A DNA stretch of 64,000 bases from assembly GCA_030704615.1 (NCBI GenBank), contig CM060733.1, positions 73,532,001 through 73,596,000 on the forward strand. Reading direction: 5' to 3'. This DNA is from Takakia lepidozioides (Eukaryota > Streptophyta > Takakiopsida > Takakiales > Takakiaceae). Shown in pieces: positions 34,699 to 46,595 of the stretch. The notes below the pieces were generated by a model, which was not told where the DNA came from, ran no database searches, and saw nothing but the letters and a program-made list of their open reading frames with translations. The stretch's first letter is position 1, and each line of letters starts with the position of its first letter. Made by a program: the position numbers and the translations under genes.

Positions 34699-35601
34699 GG
34701 ACATCAACCTTGGAGCGTGGGGGAGGAAATGCATGCTTAGCCCGGTTTAGCTAGCTCAGGAATCCGATTGCAAAAACTTGTATTGTACAAAAATTTGTGA
34801 TAAAGGAAATGGGTTCCAAATATTGTGCGTCCTATTGTGTTTGGAATGGTGATGCATGGTGTGGTTGGCTGGTGTGTAGAATGCATGCTAGCTTACAAAA
34901 GTGGGAGAGGTAAATTGGGTTAATCGTGTGTTTGCGCAGTGCCGAAATCGGGTGACTCCCATCCAAGGGGCAAGGAAACTTGCGCCTTATTTGGGAGTTC
35001 AAGTGCTAGTGCGCACCTGGCGCGTGCGCGTACTATAACTGCGCTACCGAGGGGGTTGCCTTGTAGTGCGGGCTAACGCGGAAGCTACGTGCTTCCGTTC
35101 ACGTACTATAATCGTGTAGCCTCGGGACGAAGTCGTAGTGCGGCTTCGGCGTGTTCCCGTACCTCAGGCCAGCATTCCAAGGCGGACCCAATTGTAGTGA
35201 TTGGGGCGCACGGTTGGTTCAAGGTTATCTTCCTAGTCAAAGAGGGTTTCAGGTGAACCCTTGCTCAAGGTGATGCCAAAAGCGGCATCATGAGCGATCG
35301 CAAGCAATGTTGTTGCAGTAAGGCGATTCGATCCTCGGGGAGGATCGTTCCTTGGCCTTGAAGTAGGCCAAGAAGAGTGCACTGGGAGGAGCTGGAGAGG
35401 CTCCACCCTTGGCCGGGACTTGGAGGAAGTCGGCCGAACTAGCTAGTGGAGAGTGGAGTCAAGTGTGGGGTTTGGTTCTTTGCCATGGGACGCCATGGTA
35501 CGGAAACAAACTCCTTGATGTGGGACGCCACAACTTGGATGTTCGTTTCTACAAAATGGACAAGTCGATGAGGACATCGACTCCCTGTTGGTAGGGGTGT
35601 G
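34699..35601 (+). other. Chromovirus 3' non-coding region
   Basis: About 900 bases between the pol stop and the 3' LTR with no convincing ORF. It contains short repeats (CGTACTATAA with GCGCTACC or GTGTAGCC). The sequence just before the 3' LTR (GGTAGGGGTGTG) is only a weak polypurine tract. Confidence 0.6.
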
Positions 35602-36327
35602 TGTCGCGGCCCTTTGCCTTGAGGGCAGGGGGTCGGGACACATGAGAGGCTGCCCCTGTGGTGGGGGCAGCGGCGGCGATAGGTATGGGGGGCTGAAGCA
35701 CCCTTGAGTGCCCAAGGCACTCAAGGAGGCGGAGGCGCTCACTAGGTGGAGCCCCGCACACCGGGTTGCGGTGGAGGTGGCTCCACAAGGGGTGGTGGTA
35801 GCTTAGTGGGACTTAGTGGGGGTGGCATAGGACTCACCATGGGGTGGAGACCTCGAGGTGGGAGTCGTGGGGAGTCTTGGGACTCATCACGGTCCATTGG
35901 GGCCGCGGTGAGTGGGCCAAGACTCACCGCGACTCACCACCGGGAGTCGAGGGTTTTCGTGGTGGTTCGCCATAAAATGGCATGGCTGGTTATGAAACCC
36001 CCGCGGACAGCTACAGAAGTATATATAGGGAGTAGTAACCCCGAGAACGGTGCAAGCCCGTTGGTGACCAAAAACTAGTGAGTAAGCGAGCGAGCCGGAA
36101 AGCGACCAAAGAGTGGGGAGCTGTTCCGGACTGCCATCTACCAAAGGGAATTCTCCTAGTCCCAAAGAGGTGGAGGGTTTAGAGGGAAGCGAAGGGGGGA
36201 CCGTTATGTCCCGGTGAGCAGCCGAAGCTCCAAGTTGGCCCGGGCGGCCAGGTTGGGAGTCAGGCGCGCGCATCAAAGCGAGTAACTATGACTTGAAGGG
36301 GAGCTTACCGGAGTGAGGTGCGCGACA
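35602..36327 (+). repeat. 3' LTR of the chromovirus
   Basis: 726 bases, matching the 5' LTR except for one added G at each of three places (near 36,198, 36,243 and 36,310). It is followed directly by the ACATG duplication. Confidence 0.97.
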
Positions 36328-36332
36328 ACATG

Positions 36333-36611
36333 ATTTTTGAGAGGGGAAGGGGTAATGTTAGAGGGCTGCTTGGGACTTAGACGCTTTTACGGGATCTGTG
36401 GGGTACCCTTAATTTTTTACACAGACTGAGACCAACAGGAGCCTTAGGGGTGACAGCAACAGGCTTTAAGGGGGGAGATACATAGCCCAACACAGCCCGT
36501 CACAGTCGCACAGCCAGTCACAGCTCGACACAGCCCGACACAGCCCAACACAATTGCACAGCCAGTCACAGCCCGTCACAGTTTCACACAGCCAGTCACA
36601 GCTTGACACAG
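36333..36611 (+). repeat. 3' non-coding end of the older gypsy element, with CACAGC repeats
   Basis: Continues the gypsy element interrupted by the chromovirus: GGGACTTAGACGCTTTTACG, GGGGTACCCTTAATTTTT and AGACTGAGACCAACAGGAGC all recur inverted at 55,240-55,320. A purine run (AAGGGGGGAGA) at about 36,468 is a possible polypurine tract. From 36,483 to 36,611 CACAGCCCGTCACAG and CACAGCCAGTCACAG units follow. Confidence 0.7.
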
Positions 36612-37276
36612 CTGTCACGACCATAGGGAACGGATAGCAGGACAGGGAACGACTGTGGGGAACAACATCTGCGAATGGAACATGTTAGTTCACGGATGAC
36701 GGTTAGTGAGGGAAACGGTTAGAACAACGGGTAGGAAGATAAAGCCTGGAGCGAGGACTGGAAAAGGGATCATCACTTCTTGGGGATCACTACTTCGGGG
36801 AGGACTTCTGGTATCACTGGGGGGAAATGAAGCAGAGAGCGCATCTCTGAGGAGAAAGAGGGAGAGCACGGAGTAGGAGGAGAACGATCTGTTGATGCTT
36901 GATGAATGCAAGTAGTAGAGTTGTAATGTAGAGCAGATTAGAGACTCCATGGCTTCAGCCTGATACTTGATAGATATTAATCTGATACATACTTCATACT
37001 CACACTGTGTAGAGAAACCTGAGTGAAGTTGTGGAAATGAATGGATGGAACTTGATAGATTTCTGAAGCCAACTGATACTTAATTGTAGATAGTAAGGTA
37101 ACTCGCTAACATGAATGTGGGAAGGAGTACAAATAGGAAACACCCCCATGATACACTAGCTGTAGGTCATGACTGATTGTTCTGAGCGGGCTGAGTGCTT
37201 AGAGATTTCCAACTCTTCTATCTTGGAGTTCCCACCTCGGATAGCGAAGGGATGGGTGAGTAAAAGCCGCGCGACA
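36612..37276 (+). repeat. Probable LTR of the older gypsy element (copy 1)
   Basis: Starts TGTCACGACC and ends AAAGCCGCGCGACA, with TG ... CA ends. A related segment in opposite orientation lies at 54,405-55,030 with the same terminal bases. No copy at the other end of either element is in the window, so boundaries rest only on this two-way comparison. Confidence 0.5.
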
Positions 37277-37289
37277 ACAGAAGAGGGAC

Positions 37290-39963
37290 GCAACTGGAAT
37301 GGCGGATCCACTGGCCACAAGGAACCCTCACGATGATGTTCCATAGCTCCTACACAGGATGGGGTGCAGCAGCACAATAGGCTGTTATTACTGGAAGCAC
37401 GGCCATTACAGAGGGAGGAAGAAGTCACCTCAATACCACGGCCAGCACAGCAAGCTGACTGGGTTGCCCCAGTGGTAACTCAGACCGGACATGCTGTTAC
37501 ACCAGAGCCTCTTACTGTGGAGAGAGAGAGGTTGGACATCCCCACTACAGAGCAAGTAGTGACAGAAATTGAGAAGGGCGACCTTCTCTATGAAAACTCT
37601 GGCATGGTTGGAGAACCCATGGTACCAAAGATGCAGAGTCTGCCCAAGGAAATCCCTGCTATGCTGGTTATGCCCAAACCTGTGGCGGAGGTTAAAGGGA
37701 TAAAAAGCAAGGGTACTGCAGCACATGTGGAAGATGAGGTTGCTCATGAAGAAGATCCTGTGGGATCATGGCCTGATTGGTTTGTGAAACATCAAACTGT
37801 AGAGAATCAGGAAGAACAGCAGCAGGTTCTCCATGAAGACCCACAACAAGCCATGCTTATGAGTTCTTAACCTATTGGGCACCTATGTCAAGACTCATGT
37901 TCCTTCCACTCAATTGGCAGCATTGCAGGAGGAGCTCAAGCAAGAGCTTGAGGCAAGAATTGCCACTGAGAAACAGGGTGGATGTGGAGGCCAACCTCAA
38001 CTTGCAGAAAGAGTTGGAGGACACTAAAGCTGCCCTATAGCTTGCGAAGGAAAATTTAATTGAAGCAGGTCTTGAGCAGGAGAAGTTGCATGAAGTGTAT
38101 AAGCAGCAGCTATACCAGATACAAATTCAGCATGAGGGCAAGTTGCATGAAGTGAAGTTGCTTTATATAGAATTGGAAGCAGTCCATCAGAAAATGATCA
38201 TACAGTATGCCACACTAACGACTAATATGGAGATGGCTGCACTGGAAGTCAAGAACCAAGCTGAGAGATGTATAACGGCGGAGACAGAGGCACTAGAGCA
38301 GGGGAAACTCATTGCGGACATGAAGGATACTATCTGTTGCAATGAAGATACACTTCAGCAGTTGCACCAGGTTGATGTCCAGAAGGACAAGTACATCTTT
38401 GAGTTGCAGCAAACCATCACAGTACGGGACAATGAACTTTCTGTGAGTGAAAAAAAACTTGGAAAGAAGCCAATAATCTGTCAGCTGCCTATGCAGCTCT
38501 GGTTGAGCCTCATGCAAAGTGCATGGAGAATTTGCAACAGCAATTGGAAGCATACAGGCTCAAGGAGGAGCAGGATCTCCGTGGTGTTACATAGGACTTG
38601 GTAGATAATCATCTTTTGCAAGAGTGGTTAACACAAGGGCCGGTGGAAGGGAAAGCACCAAGAAAGCTCACCCAAGATGAGATGAATGATCTCAGGCTAT
38701 GGGTGCAGAACATTGCCACAACCACTATAGACAATGACTATAGTCGGATAGCTAAGTTACAGGAGGATGTAGAAGGGCTGCAGACTCAAGTGGATGACTT
38801 GAGCTCCAACATTGACAAAAGGGCCTTTGTTCCTGAGCAACAGCTCATGGCTACTTATTTGCACGCAAGGATTTTGATTTTCCAATCTTCAGCACAGGAA
38901 GTGCAGGACTTGCCAACATCAGGAGGGACTGTGGCAACAACATCATAGCAACCACGCCAGGTCGACGGTGTTGATACCATGGCACTATAGTAATCACTGT
39001 CTGAGGTTTGGGGTGATGCTTCTTTTAACCCACCTACTACTCCTGCTGCACTTGAATACAATCGGGCTATGATTCTACCCTTCAACCAAATTCCCATTGT
39101 TATGGATTTGGCTTGGAAAGAATTCAGTCCTCCAGAGCCTTTGGCACACTATTACCAGATTATGCGCATTTGGTTGCTAGTGGCAACTCGGACTAAAGTT
39201 CTTCCAACTGACAGACCCATTGAAGATCACCATTTTGCGCGGTACTGGTCTGAGGCAGGAACCATGCTGAAGGAATTAATTGTCTTCCAGATTGTTCATG
39301 GATTCATTTACACCAAGACCAGGAGGTACCTAGTTTGGTCATGGGTTGTGGACTGTATTATGCTGCTTGTTTTATTTCACGCTATCACATTGAGCAGCAG
39401 AAGATGCAGATGAGATTTCAGACTTATTCTAGTGGGGAGCATTGGGTGTTACCTTCAATTCCATCACATACATATCTGTTTGATGTAAGGATCATGCTTC
39501 AGAAGGACCCCAACTTTGTTCTTGGTTTACTTTTGCTCTGGAGAACTTGGGTCTTGACCACATTTTTCCCAAGGGCATGAAGCTAGGAAGTGGCTACACT
39601 TCTCCAAAGTCATTGGCACACCACTCAGCTATACAGATGATGAGCTGCGGACATACACTAATCTTGCCCGCAAGAGGTTGACACAAGTCTTACAGTATAA
39701 GATTCCAGACATGGTGGGCATACACTGTATGCCAGTCAGGATTTCTGCGAAGCCACTGAAGGACATGAAACAGTACGGCCAACGGGGGGAAGATGATTCG
39801 GATACTACTTATTCTATGGACGGGAATTTGGACATGGCTGACGATTATGTGATACAAATGGCGGAGAAGAAACGACGGGGATCTCCTATGCCTGAAAAGT
39901 TGCAAGAGACAATGGGAATTGATCACGGGAGACCCCCCTTGAGAAAACATACGGGAGAGGTCC
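37290..39963 (+). pseudogene. Long uncharacterised gypsy-associated ORF (copy 2), partial
   Basis: Begins in the middle of the protein (ATGGCGGATCCACTGGC) directly after the LTR-like end and keeps the variable acidic region (TTEQVVTEIEKGDLLYENSG), the coiled coil (38,080-38,460), the conserved C-terminal domain (NQIPIVMDLAWKEFSP near 39,080, MGCGLYYAACF near 39,340) and the RRGSPMPE tail. The N-terminal globular domain is missing. Several frame changes and stops (about 37,868, 38,038, 38,460, 38,946) break it. It is more diverged from copies 1 and 3 than those are from each other, so it comes from an older or different subfamily. Confidence 0.75.
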
Positions 39964-40134
39964 CCTGAGTAGCACGGGAGACCTCCCCTGAGAAAATGTA
40001 CGGGAGAGGTCGCTTGAGTAGCACGGGAGACCTCCCCTGAGAAAATTCACAGGAGCGGCCCCTAAATAGCACGGGAGACCTCCCCTGAGAAAATGCTTGG
40101 GTCACCTGAGAAGCACGGGAGACCTCCCCTGACA
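39924..40134. repeat. Minisatellite of about 49 bases carrying CACGGGAGACCTCCCCTGAG
   Basis: Four to five decaying units of AGTAGCACGGGAGACCTCCC followed by CTGAGAAAATGTACGGGAGAGG or a variant. Each unit contains the dispersed GGGAG-NN-CTCCC-like motif in the form GGGAGACCTCCCC. Confidence 0.75.
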
Positions 40135-41465
40135 AATTATCCTAATGCAATCAGTTGTGGGAAGATACGAAGAAATATACCTTGAGCTTGGTCCTGCCAT
40201 GGTGCCTGAAGAATATTCACACCAATCTATCATCAGCAATGCACCAATCAAATTACACCACGAAACCAGCAAAGCACGGGCTCGGCACCAGCTCTTTGGA
40301 TCGCCCTACTGAACGACAGACCGCACCACACAGCTGAACCTAACAAACGAACTCCTGAATACTGCTGAATGCAACAAACAACAGATGTAGAGCGCGGACA
40401 ATCCGACCCTCCTTCTCCTATCTCTTCCTCCCTCTCAAGCTCTCAAAACTGGTGGCTCTAAGTTTCAGCAGGGCTTTGCCGTCATGAAAATGTGAGAGGG
40501 AGAATGAACCAGGGAGCCTCAGCTTTTATACCCGGGGAGGCAGACCCATGCGATACCTTGCTATGGGTATGCCATGGCAGGCATGCCCGGTGCATGTCCC
40601 AAGAACTGCCACGCGCCCGCCATGCGCGAGATCCAAGCGGCGGCGGCCGCAGGGCTAGCAAACCTAGCCAATTATTAGGGGAGGGCTCCCGTGAAACGGC
40701 GTCTGCCACGCGCCCGCCATGCGCGAGATTCAAGCGGTGGCGGCAGCAGGGCCCGCAAACCTAGCCAATCATAATTATTAGGGGAGGGCTCCCATGAAAC
40801 GGCATCTGCCGCGCGCCCGCCATCCGCGAGATTCAAGCGGCGGCGGCCGCAGGGCCCGCAAACCTAGCCAATCATGATTATTAGGGGAGGGCTCCCGTGA
40901 AACGGCCCATTCAACTCATGAACATGGAAGGTTCTATGCCCTCCATCTGTAATGGACGGTCCAGATTCAACGATGCTTTTGAGCATGCATGTGATGGCAT
41001 ATCCATACTTAGTATTCCAGCACGTGGCGAGCAGGCAGGTTACGCATGTGTTGGAACGTCAGAGTACGGGAGGCCGCCCATGCCCGGATTCTTTGTACAT
41101 TCAATACCCACACTCCACACGGCCATAATGCGGCGGCAACGGCATTACTGAATGCAGCGGCGGCGCTACGGTACACTAGTGCGAATCTTACCTTCAATGA
41201 ATGCTGCAAGGGGAGAGCTCCCGTGGCGCGACGCAACGTCATCATGGTCATACGACATCCATCGAATCCGACGACTCAAATTAGATCTGGTATCCCATTG
41301 GACGGTTCCGATTACATTGATTTCGTCGTGTAGGTACACCATAGATGATATCCATCCACGTGGCGGCCACGCAGATGTCGTACTGTCGGGTACGGGAGGG
41401 CCCCCGTCCCAGTCATTATTGCAAGTAATTAATGAAACGATTCCCCTTTCTGCACAAGCCTCATA
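40135..41465. other. Non-coding host DNA left of the complete transposon; three-copy repeat
   Basis: No gene recognised. A roughly 100-base unit is repeated three times at 40,609-40,705, 40,706-40,808 and 40,809-40,905. Each unit runs from CCACGCGCCCGCCATGCGCG through CAAGCGGCGGCGGCCGCAGGG to GGGGAGGGCTCCCGTGAAACGG. More GGGAG-NN-CTCCC motifs lie near 41,211 (GGGAGAGCTCCCGTGG) and 41,391 (ACGGGAGGGCCCCCGT). Confidence 0.55.
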
Positions 41466-41473
41466 TATGGGTG

Positions 41474-41520
41474 GAGGTTAGCTATTTCATGAGCATGAGC
41501 GACATGAGCGGCATGAGCGG
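41474..41520 (+). repeat. Terminal inverted repeat, transposase side
   Basis: GAGGTTAGCTATTTC followed by repeated CATGAGCGG. The same end opens the copy at 60,365 (GAGGTTTGCTATTTC). Confidence 0.85.
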
Positions 41521-41724
41521 AGTAGTAAGACAATCGGTTTTCATGAGCAGAAGTACAAATTTCGAAAATAAAAAACAATAAAAAACAATAAAAACATTAA
41601 TTTAATGCAATGTGTCAGGAAAAACAAATATATTATTCGGCCCCTTGAAGGGAAAATTGTAGTTTTGACAGTTGTGCTCATGATATTTCGTCTTCCGCTC
41701 ATGCCAATTCCCAGCGACATGTGC

Positions 41725-42100
41725 AAATATGGCGCCGAATTTCGCGGTAATAGGGTCCGTAACCTGAAAAAACGGCGACATATTTCGCGGTAATAGGTCT
41801 CTCTGGCGAAAAATGGTGCCGAATTCCGCGGCTATAGGTCCCCTCATGACAGGTAATTTGGCGCCATTTTTCCAGTGCATGTTCGGACTTAGCCAGTTTT
41901 TGGCGCAAAATAGGGAAATTCGGCGCCATTTTTCCAGACACTGTACGAGTGCATGTTGGGACTTAGCCAGTTTTCGGCCCAAAAAAGAGAAATTTGGCGC
42001 CATTTTCCCAGACACAGGTACCAGTGCATGTTGGGACTTAGCCAGTTTTCGGCCCCAAAAAGAGAAATTCGGCGCCATTTTTCCAGAAATGGCCTCACAA
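41725..42100. repeat. Palindrome array (type IV), subterminal, transposase side
   Basis: Repeats of AAATTCGGCGCCATTTTTCC with GTGCATGTTGGGACTTAGCC and AGTTTTCGGCCCAAAAA between them. The outermost units are degraded (ATGGCGCCGAATTTCGCGGT, ATGGTGCCGAATTCCGCGGC). The array lies between the left end and the transposase 3' end. Confidence 0.85.
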
Positions 42101-42145
42101 CTGCTTCTGTTGGATCTCAGTTTGAATGGAATATTGCCTCATTCC

Positions 42146-44479
42146 GAGCCGGCCGTTGCCATCCGATACACACGCCCAAGGCTGGGTGGGGGTACGTCCA
42201 CGGAGCTCTAAATAGTACAAGTCATCCCAAGAGCATTGGCAATCCGAGTCTCATTCAACTTGTTGGGAGGGTGTCGTCTCTTCACTCTTCCGAATCGCAT
42301 TGTGGGATGTGCAGAATTGTCCAATCCGTCTCTACTGGACCGAACAGTCTGCAATGGCTGGGTCTGAGGAACCGGAAATGCATGGGCCGGGATGTCTGTG
42401 CGTTGCACCATTCGAAATCCTGCTGCAGATAGAGCATCCGCCTCATTCTGAGAGAGCCTGCAACCCAGTGCAACAGGCCAGACGCCCGGAGGCTCCGGCA
42501 TTCCCTGAATCCCGTACTTGGGCTTGCCAAATACACACGTCATTATGTCGTGCCTACAGAACCAAAATGTCTGCGTTGTGGCGTGAGCAAATGTGGGAGT
42601 CAAAAAACTGCCGCTGAAACAAGGTGCAGGTACAGCACCGTGTGGGTTCCTCCGAATCATCTCACCACAGCGTGCTCTCGTATCCACCCGGATGGCGCAA
42701 CACTTCCCTCGAAATGCCGGCAATGTCCTCGCAATTCTCCACTGTGACTCCGACACTCTTGTCTCCACAATGGGAATGTTGTACTGCTTTACTACAGATG
42801 GCTCGTTATGTTGCCGGGGCACGCGCCCTGTGCTCAAAGGAGATGGCGATCTTGAACGTGCAGGACTTGCGGTGCTCGACGAGACCTCCTCGGGCAACAT
42901 CACCGGACCACGAGGGAGCGTGCAAATATTCTTGTCAGCTCGCCATGAATCCTCTTCTCCGCTAGGTGCCTCGTCAAGTCTTCGTCTCACTGGACGGGTA
43001 TGAACATCTCCTTCCAAATGTTGGCCTCTTCGCAGCAATGGCGTGTCCCGAAGGCCCTCTCGCAAGGCCGCCGCCCACTTCCGAGGATTCTTCGATCTAG
43101 AGGCAGTCCGCATCAGCATTTCCTGCGTGTCCGGCCCCAAGCCCCACTGTTTCCCTTTCACGAACTCGTTGTACCTGCATTGCTGCATAATTGACCTCAC
43201 AATGTCCTCCGTTGTGGCAGTGAGGATGTCCACCAGATGCGCCGCAGAGGAGGCACGCCAAGAAGAGTGCACTGATTCGGCTTGGAGCTGTATCTGTTTG
43301 GGTTTGGCACCCGGTCTCAACCTAACCTCCTCCTGAATGAGCTGCTCTGCCTCGTGGGCAGCCTCCCGCGAGTTCTCCCTCGCCAATTTGTGACAATGGG
43401 AACCAACGTGTATGCAAGCTCGGGTGAGGTCAGGGAAACGGTGCAACACATAGAACTGCTTGGCATTACAAACAGACATGCAGTGTGGTGGTTCTTTGCA
43501 ATGCGCACACTTAAATGTGGAGTTTGGAACCTTCTCCTGAGCTCGAAATGGTTGATGAGCTGTGCCTGTCCAATCGGTCTCGTTCCTGTGACCTCTGGAT
43601 TTAAAGTGGAAGCAAGTTGGGGAGAAACACCGCAACGCGCCTGCACAAACAACGTAGCGCACCCGCACACCATCGAGCATCTTCATGCTGGTGGTTTTGG
43701 TAACGCACCAAGGATGACCGTCATGTTTTCTATCCATATCTGTCAACATTCCGGACGCCCTCGAGCAGTCCGCCCGAGGAGGGAACTCAAAGAAGATATT
43801 ACCGTCGACGTCGGCGGGAAGGCATGTAACCGATTTAATTGCAAACTTGCTGTAGTCCAGCTCGGCCAGCTCCGACCGGTGTCCCTCCAGGTGAAGCCCT
43901 CGCAGAATTTCAAGAATAGATCGAACTGCGGTGCTCGTGCTGGCAATATGACTCCCTCCTCCAACTGACGTCCATTGAGGACTTGCCTGATCTCCAGGAC
44001 GACCTCGGAACTTCCATGACCTCGTCTGAGTCGGACAGGTTGTGAACAACCCGGTTCTCGCTCGTCTTCATGGATGGGTTCGGCTCTGGATTTACTTCGT
44101 TGCGGACTTCTCTCTTTGAGGTAGCCACTCTCTGATTCGCGGATTGTTTCGTGGAAGGCGCCAGGATAGAAGGTGCATTTGGCGGGCAAATGAAGTCCCC
44201 AACAGCCCTGTATATGACGCTGTCCGATGGTGGAACTCGCCATTCCCTGCCATCGCCGAAATCATCGTGGAGCACAACAATACTCTCGACAACAAGGCCG
44301 TTTGAGTCCTTCCTTTCCTCCTCCAAAAAAACCGACCCCGGTTTCAGGTGGTATCGAACGCACAAATATTTCTCCATCACCCGGCAGATGTCCCCTCTGC
44401 ACGGAAATGAAGCTCTATGCTCGTGAGGAGGGCGGTACACTGTAGCGCTCGGGTTTTCCGCCATGGGAGATGTGCACAC
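42146..44479 (-). pseudogene. SWIM-domain MULE-like transposase, copy C, core and SWIM finger deleted
   Basis: N-terminal domain and zinc-finger region (44,479-43,300) are nearly identical to copy B, but two internal deletions remove the catalytic parts. The first joins sequence at about 43,280 so that KPKQIQLQA runs straight into ESVHSSW; about 1 kb is lost, including the first two acidic positions of the DDE core. The junction lies in a shared CGGC, so microhomology-mediated repair is likely. The second joins GCCTCATTCC to GAGCCGGCCG at about 42,146 and removes the SWIM finger. In addition a CAG-to-TAG stop lies at 42,208-42,210. The remaining 613-codon frame has no integral catalytic site. 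It could only act as a competitor or be inert. Confidence 0.85.
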
Positions 44480-44699
44480 AAGACTGCCAAGATGGCGTGC
44501 GGGGAAGCTCCTTGGTAGAAGGGGGATGCAGCGATGGGAAGGAATGCGGTGCCGATTTGTCCGAGCGACGAAGCCTGATCCAGATCCAGGGAGCCAACTA
44601 TCTCAAAAATCCACAGTCAGAGTGTTAATGAACCTTGTCTCCGGAATGCGGCCCCTGGTCTTTGCGCAATAATTGCCAACGGTATGCAGTCAGAAAGTG
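44480..44699. promoter_or_regulatory. Upstream flank of transposase copy C
   Basis: Matches 15,991-16,195. It is the transposase-proximal part of the shared divergent upstream region; no TATA box is evident. Confidence 0.35.
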
Positions 44700-45625
44700 G
44701 GGGGCCGTCCGGATGATGTCGGCTGAAGGGGAGAAGCCGGCACCGTGCCGTCACATTACTACCCCCGAATGGAAATTCGGCACCCAATATCCAACAGGGG
44801 CCGCACGGATGAAGTCGTCCGGGGCAGAGATGCCGGCACCTGTCCGACAGAAAACATCCCCCGGATGGAAATTCAGCGCCGAATTTCCATTCGGATCCAC
44901 CCAAAGGAAGTCCTGTCAGGGGGTCAGGCCGAAAACTGGCCGACCTAAAAACCTCCGCGGATGGAAAAACGGCGCCGAATTTCCATCCGAGGCCTTTCGG
45001 ATGCAGTCGGCTTGGGGGAAAGGCCGCCATCTGGCCCTCACATTACAACCCCCGGACGGAAATTCGGCACCGAACATACAACAATGGAAGCCCGGATGAA
45101 GTTGCCTTGGGCGCAGAGGCCGGCGCGTGTGCGACAGAGAACATCCCCTGGATGGAGATTCGGCGCCGAATTTCCATCCGGGCCCCCCCAAAGGAAGTCG
45201 TGTCGGGGGGTCAGGCCGAAAACTGGCCGGCATAAAAACATCCCCAGATGGAAAAACGGCGCCGAATTTCCATCCGGGGCGGTTCGGATGCAGTCGGGGA
45301 GGGGGGAGAGGCCGGCACCTGGCCGTCACATTTCAACCCCCGGACGGAAATTCGGCACCGAATATCCAATAGGGGACGCCCGGATGAAGTCGCCTTGGGC
45401 GTAGAGGCCGGCACGTGTTCGACAAAGAGCATCCCCTACATGGAGATTCGGCGCCGAATTTCCATCCGGACCCCCCCAAAGGAAGTCGTGTCGGGGGGTC
45501 AGGCCGGCACCTCTCCGACAGAGACCATCCCCCGGATGGAAATTCAGCGCCGAATTTCCATCGGGGCCCCCTCAAAGGAAGTCGTAAAAACCTCCCAGAA
45601 TGGAAAAACGGCGCCGAATTTCCGT
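44700..45625. repeat. Palindrome array (type III), divergent-gene interval
   Basis: About four long units, each with a palindrome (CGGCGCCGAATTTCCATCCG half shown), AAAGGAAGTCGTGTCGGGGG, CAGGCCGAAAACTGGCCGG and GGCCGGCACCT blocks. One more unit than at 16.2-16.9 kb, so the array length varies between copies. Confidence 0.85.
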
Positions 45626-45639
45626 CCGAGGCTGTTCCG

Positions 45640-46270
45640 ATTTGCCTCTAGCAGTCAAGGATTCCAAGAAAAACGTGTCTACAAGTGCACTTCAGCCACA
45701 AAACAAACAGTTAGGTTTGTTTTTCTACGAAAAATCAATCGGACACGCTCAGAATTACCTGCAGGAAGGTAATTCAGCGCTTCGAAATACCTGGCGAATG
45801 GAAATTCGGCGCCGAATATCCATACGCTAGCGATCCGACTTACTTGCTGGATGGAAAGTCGGCGTCGGATTTCCATCCATCTGGGATTTGAATTACCTGC
45901 AGGATGGAAATTCGGCGCCGGATCTCCATCCATCCGCTCTTCGACCAACCTTGCGGATGGAAATCCGGCGCCGGATTTCCATCCATCCGCCTCCGAATTA
46001 CCTGCGTGAGGGAAATTTCGCGCGCCGCCCTACCTGCGCGGATGGAAATCCGGCGCCGGATTTCCATCCATCCGCCTCCGAATTACCTGCGTGCGGGAAA
46101 TTTCGCGCGCCACCCTACCTGCGCGGATGGAAATCCGGTGCCGGATTTCCATCCATCCGCCTCCGAATTACCTGCGTGAGGGAAATTTCGCGCGCCGCCC
46201 TACCTGCGCTTATGGAAATCCGGCGCCGGATTTCCATCCTGCAGCGCTCCGAATTACCTCTACGTTGGAA
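45640..46270. repeat. Palindrome array (type II), upstream of the ParB-methyltransferase gene
   Basis: Begins with CTCTAGCAGTCAAGGATTCC, the sequence that in copy B is fused to an exon at 10,868. Units carry GGAAATCCGGCGCCGGATTT or GGAAATTCGGCGCCGGATCT palindromes, with GAATTACCTGCGTGAGGG and GCGCGCCGCCCTACCTGCGC spacers. It is much shorter here than in copy C (about 600 against 1,100 bases). The interval 46,271-46,595 after it is the presumed leader of the gene. Confidence 0.85.
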
Positions 46271-46595
46271 ATTCCTGGCCGAGTTCCGTCGTTTTTCATC
46301 CGACATGGAGGGCTTCATCCGACATTTAATTGCGCAGTTGGGCAATAATTGTCGACCGCCGTCCGTTTTCATTTGGGCTGGCGACACATGGCTTCCTGGA
46401 TACGTACCCTAAATCTGATGCTAATCTTGGCTTAACATGCTATTCGAGGCATGTACCCCAAAAACGGAGATCTTTTTTCCATTTTGGCTGGGACTTATGC
46501 CGCCTGAAGGGCGTGGCTCTCCTGAGAGAGACCTCACATCCAGACCGCGGCGGAAGCTGAAAGCTCTGTACTACGGACGACAGCCAATCTCTCGC

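Larger units (their letters stand above)
29356..36327 (+). mobile_element. Complete young Ty3/gypsy chromovirus with LTRs and ACATG duplication
   Basis: Bounded by LTRs of 723 and 726 bases that start TGTCGCGG and end GCGCGACA. Both sides carry the 5-base duplication ACATG (29,351-29,355 and 36,328-36,332). The two LTRs show no substitutions when read side by side; they differ only by one extra G in each of three G runs. It has a tRNA-Met primer site, gag, and a long pol with a chromodomain. It sits inside the 3' non-coding part of the older gypsy element: the uninterrupted counterpart is at 55,320-55,350, on the other strand. Insertion was recent. Confidence 0.97.
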
